From positions 1 to 64,000 of the forward strand of contig CALYPG010000008.1 in the NCBI GenBank assembly GCA_945271295.1: a stretch of 64,000 nucleotides of DNA, written 5' to 3'. Source of the stretch: an uncultured Gilliamella sp. GTDB taxonomy: Bacteria; Pseudomonadota; Gammaproteobacteria; Enterobacterales; Orbaceae. Below are positions 57,793 through 64,000 of this stretch, piece by piece (within the stretch, counting starts at the first letter, position 1; each line of letters opens with the position of its first letter). Below the pieces are notes generated by a model. The model had not been told where the DNA came from, searched no databases, and was given only the letters and a program-made list of their open reading frames with translations. The position numbers were made by a program, and so were the translations under genes.

Positions 57793-58193
57793 ATTCGCTC
57801 AAAAATAAAGTCATTTTTTAGTATTTTAATAGAATTTAAATAATTATTTAATTTTTACCGAACTAAATTCAGAGGTTATTTATTAATAATAAATAATTAT
57901 GATTTATACTAAAAAGTAATTTAATTATATATTGAATTTCACTCCTATATTATGAATTTTACTACATTAAATTTAGTAAGAACTTTACTGTAAGTATTAT
58001 TATCGTCGATATTTTCAATTTACTTTTCGTAATTAATATTGTGTTTCTTACGCTTTATGTGAAGGTCACTAAAGTTAAGAAGAAAAATATAATGTTTACC
58101 AACTTTATTGATTTTTGTTTTTAGGTTTCAACTTAAGAACAATAGTTAAGTATTACCTAAAATAAAGTAATACTTTTATAGGAGAATATAGAA
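57793..58193 (+). other. 400-base non-coding leader between promoter and HUH gene
   Basis: Very AT-rich sequence with no credible ORF. Immediately before the HUH gene it forms AAGTATTAC (58148-58156) / GTAATACTT (58167-58175), a perfect nine-base hairpin ten bases upstream of the AGGAG ribosome site. In a replicative element this region could hold the single- or double-strand origin. I could not find a conserved nick-site motif. Confidence 0.5.
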
Positions 58194-58703
58194 ATGAAAT
58201 TATTAAATAATACATTAAGCGGTTTTGAATTAATAAAACAATTAGAAAAAAATAAAACTAAAAAAATACAGGAGTGCGAAGCACCCATGAAATGGGTTCA
58301 AAATTTCATATCATTATATGGTGTCAATAATTGTTTATTTGTTACCTTAGCATCAAATAAAGATCATTCAATATACTATATACAAAAAGCAATAAATGAT
58401 TGGTTAAATAATATTTGTTTTCGTATTTTTAGATCTAGTAGAGATAAACTTACTGAAGGTAGTATAAACTTTTTAGCATTTTTAGAATCAAATGAAAAAC
58501 AATATTATCACTATCATTTAATTATTTATATTAATCCAAAATATAAAGATTACTTTAAACGATTATGTGATGGGTTTTGGAAGAAAAGAGTTTATGATGG
58601 TACAACTGACATACAAGATATTAGTGATCCAATTGGTTTAAGTAAGTATGTTACTAAAGAATATTACAAAACAGAAAATCAAGAATATTTTTATTGTTTC
58701 TAA
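58194..58703 (+). CDS. HUH-endonuclease-like replication initiator protein
   Basis: A 169-residue protein. Strand NCLFVTLASNKDHS, then INFLAFLESNEKQYYHYHLI with a His-Tyr-His (residues 106-108) metal-binding HUH motif, and SKYVTKEYYKTENQEYF at the C-terminus with a Tyr-x-x-Lys-x-x-x-Lys-like catalytic motif (residues 152-159). This is the pattern of small Rep proteins and of YagK/YfjJ- or inovirus-Gp2-like proteins on mobile elements. AGGAG precedes the ATG. Next to a serine recombinase, it suggests an integrated replicon or satellite. Confidence 0.68.
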   Translation: MKLLNNTLSGFELIKQLEKNKTKKIQECEAPMKWVQNFISLYGVNNCLFVTLASNKDHSIYYIQKAINDWLNNICFRIFRSSRDKLTEGSINFLAFLESNEKQYYHYHLIIYINPKYKDYFKRLCDGFWKKRVYDGTTDIQDISDPIGLSKYVTKEYYKTENQEYFYCF

Positions 58704-58711
58704 TTATAGAT

Positions 58712-58735
58712 AAGTTGGTATAAATGCCAACTTTG
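58712..58735 (+). terminator. Terminator candidate after the HUH gene
   Basis: AAGTTGGTA pairs with TGCCAACTT (one G-U pair) around a TAAA loop, nine bases after the stop. The following bases TGAAAGC are not U-rich. Confidence 0.5.
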
Positions 58736-58843
58736 AAAGCAGTTCAAAATGACAATGTTTTAATTAATCAATTGAGTGTATAATCTGTAAAGATTATCTA
58801 TCATTTATAGCGTAAAAATAATGGATATAGGAAACAAATAGGT

Positions 58844-59590
58844 ATGAAAAAATTAATATTAATAGTTTTATATATTCTTAGTTATTATTCGTATGCCGAA
58901 GTAAACACTAAAGTATATAACAACTACATTGTATTATATATACCAGAAATAGCACCTTATTCAAAGTTAATAAAACAACAAGATATTTATACAACTATTA
59001 ATTACATGGATGCCATGAGATTTGTAGATGGAAAAGTAGTGATCAAATCTAATAGTGATGGTTTAATGATTTTTAGTGAGATCGAGCAATATAAAACAAT
59101 ACAGTTTTATGATTATGTTAAAGGTCTTTTTATATGGAATATAAATAATAAACCTTTTACTCAAATTAAGTTAACTCTCAATAAAGATGAAAACATTATT
59201 GAATCGTCATCATTAAATAGTTTCAATTTCCATTATCGATATAATTATGATGAACTCAAAAGATTAGTAATGTCCATGGGTGAAGGAATGACCACAAAGG
59301 CAAAAATTGAATTTTTCTATACAAATAATAACTTACTAAAATCTATTTATTATAAAACAAATGTCTCTACTCGACCCAACAATAGAAAAATAGATTTTAT
59401 TTATGATGATGATAATAAACTGAAAGAAACAATACAAACCCATTATTCAGATGAAAATAATTCAAAAATAGATAAGACAATAACTTGCTCTTTCTCTGAT
59501 TATAATGAATATGGAGATTGGACAAAAGGTCATTGTATTAAAGATGGTAATATTGATTTAGGTGCTATAACGCGAAAATTAGAATATTAA
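58844..59590 (+). CDS. Secreted YD-repeat-like protein, tandem paralogue 1
   Basis: A 248-residue protein with a signal peptide ending YSYAEV (about residue 19). The body has YD-type strands: FHYRYNYDELKRLVMSMGEG, IDFIYDDDNKLKETI and the terminal block YNEYGDWTKGHCIKDGN with TRKLEY at the C-terminus. This block (Y-x-x-x-G-D-W-T...R-x-L-E-Y) is that of short RHS-repeat-like secreted proteins. Two cysteines near the end may form a disulphide. Two more copies follow. Function is unknown; surface or immunity roles are possible. Confidence 0.65.
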   Translation: MKKLILIVLYILSYYSYAEVNTKVYNNYIVLYIPEIAPYSKLIKQQDIYTTINYMDAMRFVDGKVVIKSNSDGLMIFSEIEQYKTIQFYDYVKGLFIWNINNKPFTQIKLTLNKDENIIESSSLNSFNFHYRYNYDELKRLVMSMGEGMTTKAKIEFFYTNNNLLKSIYYKTNVSTRPNNRKIDFIYDDDNKLKETIQTHYSDENNSKIDKTITCSFSDYNEYGDWTKGHCIKDGNIDLGAITRKLEY

Positions 59591-59609
59591 TAATAAAAAG
59601 AAAATATAG

Positions 59610-60410
59610 ATGAAAAAACTTTTATTAGTAGCGTGCTGTTTGATTAGTTTTTATGTCTTTGCATCCGTTGATGATAACAGTAAAAATATTGGTATTAGTA
59701 ATAATTATCTCATTCTTCTTTTCCCAGAGAATACTCCGCATTCTAATCCAATAAAAAACAAGAATTATTTATTGAAAATATCCAACCAACATCTTTTACT
59801 AGTAATATAGAAATATATTCAGATGATAATGGTTTTATTATAGAAGAGTTTTTTCGTCATAAAAAAGATCTGACAATGGATTATCAGAAGCAGGTATTAA
59901 CACGAAATGAGAAAGGAATTTTAGTTAATTATTTAGTACAATTAGATGATCAAAAAAACTTTATAAATGTTAAAAATTCTAATCAAAAAACTATTGCAAC
60001 TTATGAATATGATGAACAGGGAAAATTGATTTTTTCAGATGAGAAGTTTGATGAGAAAAATTATATAGGTACTTATTCTTATGATATAAACAACAATCTT
60101 ATTCAATACAAAGAGCGAGAAATCCAAACCAACACGCCAGAAAAAATACTTACTTTTCCGTCAACAAATTTATATTATTATGATGACGAAAATAGATTAG
60201 TTTCTTCCAATTTTGAGCAGGAAGATCCACTATTAAATGGAGAAATTATATTGTTATCCAAAGACATCTATGATGTCTAAATATCGAACATCTACTTGCC
60301 ATTTTAGTGAATATAATAAATATGGTGATTGGACTGTTAGTCAATGTTTTAATGGCGATAATGAATTAGACAAATCTGTAACGCGAAAGTTAGAGTATAG
60401 GGATAAATGA
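59610..60410 (+). pseudogene. YD-repeat-like protein, tandem paralogue 2, two frameshifts
   Basis: The signal peptide frame (MKKLLLVACCLISFYVFASV) runs to a premature stop at 59808. The homologous continuation (QELFIENIQPTSFTSNIEIY) is in another frame; adding one A to the run of six at 59753-59758 joins them and matches paralogue 1. That frame stops at 60278, and the C-terminal block NKYGDWTVSQCFNGDN with TRKLEY continues in yet another frame to 60410. Two independent frameshifts argue for a real pseudogene. The end overlaps the next start. Confidence 0.8.
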
Positions 60411-61195
60411 TGAAAAAAATAATGTTGATGTGTTTTATTGTCATTTTTTTTATCACAGGATGCGATAAGGAAAAAGACACACATACAATCATTACAAATA
60501 ATTATAACGCGATTCTTTACCCACCCCTCATACCCAATAAGAAACCTACTATGAAACAGAAGATTAAAGCAAATTTTTTAGCTGACAATAAAATAATGAA
60601 TACGATTATAGAATCAAACTCAGATGGTTTAATTGAAAAAGTATTATTTGATGATGATTCACAGAATATGATCATTGATTATAAAAACAAAACAATGCAT
60701 CTCAATGGAGTAGATGTAACATTACAATTAGATAGTGATAATAATATTCTGGGTTATTTATATATAAATAACGAGCAATTAGCATCGCTTTCATATAATG
60801 AATTAGGACAATTCATAAAACTTGAAGATATGCACCCGCTAACTAAAGAAAAACGGCAACAAACCTTTGGATATTATAATGGTAATACAATTAAATATAA
60901 CGAGTTCCGAAAAAAAAATATAAATTTAAACAGATTTTATTATAACCAAAAAGGTGAGTTAGTAGAAAGTATTACAGAAAATTATATTATTACTGATGAT
61001 AATTCTAAAACTGATAATTCTCCAAAACCTGATATAAATGTCAAACAATCCGATAGAAAACCAGAAAACTTAAAACCGAATGCTGTTAAATGTATTTATC
61101 TAAACCATAACCAATATGGCGATTGGACAAATGCTTATTGCGTGAAAGGAAATGGTGTAAAACTAGTAACTCATACTCGAGAATTAGAATATTAG
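60407..61195 (+). CDS. YD-repeat-like lipoprotein, tandem paralogue 3
   Basis: A 262-residue lipoprotein: MMKKIMLMCFIVIFFITGCD places the lipidated cysteine at residue 19, unlike the cleaved signal of paralogue 1. The body has NSDGLIEKVLFDDDSQNMII, SYNELGQFIKLEDMHP and a linker rich in Asp, Asn and Pro. The terminal block NQYGDWTNAYCVKGNGV with TRELEY is shared with its neighbours. Its ATG overlaps the terminal codon of the broken paralogue, so all three were probably one operon. Confidence 0.65.
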   Translation: MMKKIMLMCFIVIFFITGCDKEKDTHTIITNNYNAILYPPLIPNKKPTMKQKIKANFLADNKIMNTIIESNSDGLIEKVLFDDDSQNMIIDYKNKTMHLNGVDVTLQLDSDNNILGYLYINNEQLASLSYNELGQFIKLEDMHPLTKEKRQQTFGYYNGNTIKYNEFRKKNINLNRFYYNQKGELVESITENYIITDDNSKTDNSPKPDINVKQSDRKPENLKPNAVKCIYLNHNQYGDWTNAYCVKGNGVKLVTHTRELEY

Positions 61196-61602
61196 TTATA
61201 TTAATAACATGACTTATAAATATAGTTGGTTAGTATCAGATCAAAGTCGATAACGTCCTCAATAACGAAGTAGGTTATGCGATTACTTATCTACACTGTT
61301 ATCAATAAAGAACCCCATCCCTGCAATTAATCCTTACATAAAAATAATACATAGATTCTTAATTTAACATATCCGCAGAAGTAGTTTTTTGATCAAATTA
61401 ACTCATTGATCGTCTATAACGATCAATAACCAATATATGATAGCTATAAACTATTAATTATATATTTTTGATCGATAAAACATATTAATTTATTTTGCTT
61501 TTTGTTATTATATTGACGCTTTTTAAGCACTTTAGATTATCTAATCTGTATTTGATGTAGGTCTGATAAAAAATAACATATTTTTTAAAAGTAGAGGAAA
61601 AA
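61196..61602. other. Intergenic region with repeated GATC dyads
   Basis: Roughly 400 bases without a supportable gene. TGATCG / CGATCA (61407-61425) forms a six-base hairpin, and TTGATCAA and TTGATCGA lie close by, giving four GATC sites in about 100 bases. The last 100 bases resemble the promoter region of the paralogous gene at 54680. Confidence 0.45.
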
Positions 61603-61932
61603 ATGAAAGCATTATCTATAGTGGCATTAATTTTCGCGGCAATATCAATTTTTGTTCCTGTAGTGGGAATATTCATTGCTATGGGATGTAGCGTATTAGC
61701 ATTAATTACCTTTTGTAAACAACCAACATTATCAGGTATTACATTTGGTATTAATATAATCAGTACTGCATTTCTTTCACCAACATTAGCGCTGACAGCA
61801 TCTGATATGCATAACACAGGGGAAGATGGAGTCAGCATGTATCTGTTTTATGTGGGATTCCATGTAGTGTTAATGCTTATCGCATTTATAACGCTTTTTA
61901 TCTTTAAAAAGAAAAAAAAGCAGAATCCATAA
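61603..61932 (+). CDS. Small membrane protein (paralogue 2)
   Basis: A 109-residue paralogue of the protein at 54680: MKALSIVALIFAAISIFVPV, FIAMGCSVLALITFCKQPTL and YVGFHVVLMLIAFITLFIF are nearly the same, while the loop before the last helix (SDMHNTGEDGVS) differs. The C-terminus is a basic KKKKKQNP. The two copies flank the mobile genes, so they may mark a duplication at insertion or repeated acquisition. AGAGG precedes the ATG. Confidence 0.65.
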   Translation: MKALSIVALIFAAISIFVPVVGIFIAMGCSVLALITFCKQPTLSGITFGINIISTAFLSPTLALTASDMHNTGEDGVSMYLFYVGFHVVLMLIAFITLFIFKKKKKQNP

Positions 61933-62013
61933 CATTATTGATGAATAAAACTAAGTTGAATCAATAAGTTTATTTTATTGTTTTCTTAGTCAAAAAATAA
62001 CAGGTAAGTCCAG

Positions 62014-62325
62014 ATGTCTAATTTAATTATACATAGAAAGTCTCAATTTTATTGGGGTGGAGTATTTTTTTCTATTTATGTAAATGGAGTTGAGGTTGAA
62101 CGTATTAAACGTAAAGAGACAAAAACTATTCCAGTTACAGCAGGAAGAATTGCTTTAGAAATACGCAAAGGAACGTTTAAAAACGCTATATTTATTGATA
62201 TTGCAGAAAATGAAACTAAATCATTTGAAGTATCAGTCAAAAATACGTTATTGCATACGTTAATTCCAATTTATTCATTTATTATAAAAGACTCAATATT
62301 TAGTATTGAACCACTAAAACAATAA
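62014..62325 (+). CDS. Small beta-rich protein of unknown function
   Basis: A 103-residue protein: LIIHRKSQFYWGGVFFSIYV, NGVEVERIKRKETKTIPVTA and GRIALEIRKGTFKNAIFIDI have the alternating pattern of a PEGA-like or DUF2846-like beta-sandwich (N-G-x-x-x-x-I-K...P-V-x-A-G-x). There is no signal peptide; a hydrophobic stretch LLHTLIPIYSFIIK lies near the end. Function unknown. It ends just before the terminator of the convergent AbiH gene. Confidence 0.5.
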   Translation: MSNLIIHRKSQFYWGGVFFSIYVNGVEVERIKRKETKTIPVTAGRIALEIRKGTFKNAIFIDIAENETKSFEVSVKNTLLHTLIPIYSFIIKDSIFSIEPLKQ

Positions 62326-62348
62326 TCATGTGAGGAAAATGATGAAAA

Positions 62349-62378
62349 AACTAGGTACTCGATTTTTTGTACCTAGTT
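62349..62378 (-). terminator. Terminator after the AbiH gene
   Basis: AACTAGGTAC and GTACCTAGTT form a perfect ten-base stem with a ten-base loop. On the minus strand it is followed by TTTTTTC, so it terminates the AbiH gene; on the plus strand it may also serve the preceding small gene. Confidence 0.85.
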
Positions 62379-62389
62379 AATAAATTAAC

Positions 62390-63697
62390 CTATAAAGGTT
62401 CGCAATATTTTTTATTCACTACTACATCTCTAAACTTCTTTTTATCAGTAAAACTCCGACTAATATTAGTACATAAATCCGTAAAATTATCTGTGCCATC
62501 ATGTGATTTATAGAAAAAGGGTTTAATACTTACACAATTTTCATGTTCAAATATTGTTTGTAATAAAACACGGTCGGATGTAGCACAAGAATGACCCCAA
62601 ATATAAACTTGATACATATCTTGCTCTAGAAAAGTTAATAAATCTTTATAATTAGAATTTAACAAATAGTGAAGTGACTTTGAATATTGCAAATATCGAT
62701 TATCATTTTTATTTTCTAATTCTTGATATGAACTGTCTTTTTCATCACCATATCCAAATATAATCGAATTGTATTTATCGTTTAGTTTTCCATGTATCTG
62801 GATATGTTTTTCTTTTATATCTGATGGGTCATTTTGAATGTAATTTACAATGGTATTAGTATAATTGAAATTTAAAAATAAAGTTTCATTAACCTGATAA
62901 TATAATGGTAGTTTTGTGTTCGTAGCTAAATCTCTTAAACTTGGTTTTTGATTTAAAAATTCTAATTTGTTATTCAATTCTCGCTTTTGAATAGTTTTTT
63001 TGATATGTTCTAAAATTTTGGGGATAAATTTTGGTTGTTGTCTAGAAGCAATTGATTCCATATAATATGTAAAACAATTAATGATATTTTGGAATTCTTC
63101 GTTTAGTATATCTATACCATCTCGTGTACTATTTTGGGCATAAAATTTGTCAACTTCTAATAAAGTTTGGTAAAAATCATGTTCAATTCCTCCCCAATTC
63201 TTAGTATTATTCCCCTTAATAATATTAGTAAAAATAAGTCGAAATAATTTATTATTAAATATATTTATCGCGTTATTAGAAGTGCTATACAAGGAAAGTT
63301 TTTCTTTTAAATCATTAGCTTTTAATATTCCTTCATTTATAAGGTCAAAAAAAGATATAGGTGATTTGAAATAATCAGTATTTTTATCATATTTAAAGTT
63401 TGGTTCTGATTTAAATTCTTTCAATATGTTCAATTTTTGTTTCATTTCATCTGAATCAGTATTCCTATAAAACTTTAAACAACGGTCTAAAATTTTGTGG
63501 GTTTCGGATAAATTAATGATGTTATGTTCAATCATTAAGTTAGGATAGGTGTCTTTATTATGAACTTTTTGATGAATAGTTCTTAGAATTTCAAATGCAC
63601 AATAATTAATAAAATCAAAAAAAGATGTTTTTAATCCATGTGCAAGATCAAATCCATTACCGATTAATACCAATCTATTAATTTTTATCTCACTCAA
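62390..63697 (-). CDS. AbiH-family phage abortive-infection protein
   Basis: The 435-residue protein begins LVLIGNGFDLAHGLKTSFFD, the AbiH N-terminal nucleotide-binding-like motif. Later it has LFLNFNYTNTIVNYI, IQIHGKLND, SIIFGYGDE and YIWGHSCATSDRVLLQTIFE, in the order typical of the family. AbiH was found on lactococcal plasmids as an abortive-infection phage-resistance gene; its mechanism is not known to me. It stands alone at the right end of the island, with a terminator behind it. Confidence 0.85.
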   Translation of the reverse strand: MSEIKINRLVLIGNGFDLAHGLKTSFFDFINYCAFEILRTIHQKVHNKDTYPNLMIEHNIINLSETHKILDRCLKFYRNTDSDEMKQKLNILKEFKSEPNFKYDKNTDYFKSPISFFDLINEGILKANDLKEKLSLYSTSNNAINIFNNKLFRLIFTNIIKGNNTKNWGGIEHDFYQTLLEVDKFYAQNSTRDGIDILNEEFQNIINCFTYYMESIASRQQPKFIPKILEHIKKTIQKRELNNKLEFLNQKPSLRDLATNTKLPLYYQVNETLFLNFNYTNTIVNYIQNDPSDIKEKHIQIHGKLNDKYNSIIFGYGDEKDSSYQELENKNDNRYLQYSKSLHYLLNSNYKDLLTFLEQDMYQVYIWGHSCATSDRVLLQTIFEHENCVSIKPFFYKSHDGTDNFTDLCTNISRSFTDKKKFRDVVVNKKYCEPL

Positions 63698-64000
63698 AAT
63701 GTAAATCCTTTCCTAAACCAATTAGTTAGATTTTATCATTAATATTAGTTTGATAATAACTGGATCATTACTTGATATATAATGTGTTATTATTACAATA
63801 ATAAATCTTCATCTTTTGTGTAGAAATATCTTTACTAGTATTATTGTAACTGTAATAAAAACTGTAATTATATTGATTTTAAATTAAAAAATTTAAAAAA
63901 AATCAATATGAAAATGCAAACGCATCATTGGTATTTTTGTATTTATTATTTTATTAAATGTTTTATGCAGAGTTTGTTTATAAGTAACAAAAACAACTAT
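63698..64000. other. AbiH upstream region with a long AT inverted repeat
   Basis: No gene is visible to the window end. Near 63869-63909 ATATTGATTTTAAATT is followed by AATTTAAAAAAAATCAATAT, an imperfect inverted repeat of some 16-20 bases. Just before it, GTAACTGTAATAAAAACTGT shows two TAACTGTAAT-like repeats. These may be regulatory. Confidence 0.4.

Overview
The window is AT-rich gammaproteobacterial chromosome. Gene orders (alaS-recX-recA, lptCAB-rpoN, a leu operon with leader peptide and attenuator, mtlADR, waaG-waaP) and many products close to Escherichia coli orthologues (RspA, YafE, YhcC, YbjD, EttA) place it near the Enterobacterales. The strong AT bias, compact size and sugar-acid and mannitol genes fit the Orbaceae (Gilliamella-like insect-gut symbionts). 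That taxonomic call is inference.

Layout. 1-1.9 kb: start of alaS, then recX and recA behind an SOS-regulated promoter. 2.4-5.9 kb: pqiABC, an MCE-type envelope lipid transport operon. 5.9-8.3 kb: pabA and a pabB-pabC fusion (p-aminobenzoate synthesis). 8.5-15.4 kb: hexuronate catabolism, with an RspA/ManD-type dehydratase, an rspB remnant, uxaC, a GPH-family symporter, uxuB and a GntR/FadR-type regulator, headed by a CRP site. 15.4-19.8 kb: a frameshifted CHAP amidase, acylphosphatase, lptC-lptA-lptB and rpoN. 19.9-25.7 kb: yafE, leuDCBA and leuL. 26-35.9 kb: nfsB, a YcxB-like protein, ettA, ybjD, waaP, waaG and small hypotheticals, then yhcC.

36.1-45.6 kb: a Fur-box-preceded ten-gene cluster combining a periplasmic SagB-type nitroreductase-fold protein, an FTR1 permease, a P19-type iron protein, a DUF2318 Fe-S membrane protein, three FtsX/MacB-like permeases, two ATPases and a DUF4418-like membrane protein. 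It is an expanded Fet/P19 ferrous-iron system. 45.6-54.3 kb: a small ORF coupled to yceF, a universal stress protein, a lipoprotein, rlmKL, and the mannitol operon mtlA-mtlD-mtlR with two CRP sites upstream.

54.6-64 kb is an accessory island of still lower GC. It holds two paralogous small membrane proteins flanking the core, a toxin-like remnant with an intact candidate immunity gene, a large serine recombinase, an HUH-type replication-initiator-like gene, three tandem YD-repeat-like secreted proteins (the middle one broken), and an AbiH-family phage-defence gene.

The least expected signal is a roughly 43-bp dispersed sequence present five times between genes. Every copy is oriented toward the start codon of the next gene (pqiA, rspA, rlmKL, waaG and a small membrane protein gene), which suggests an uncharacterised promoter or operator element. 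No tRNA, rRNA or CRISPR array was recognised.
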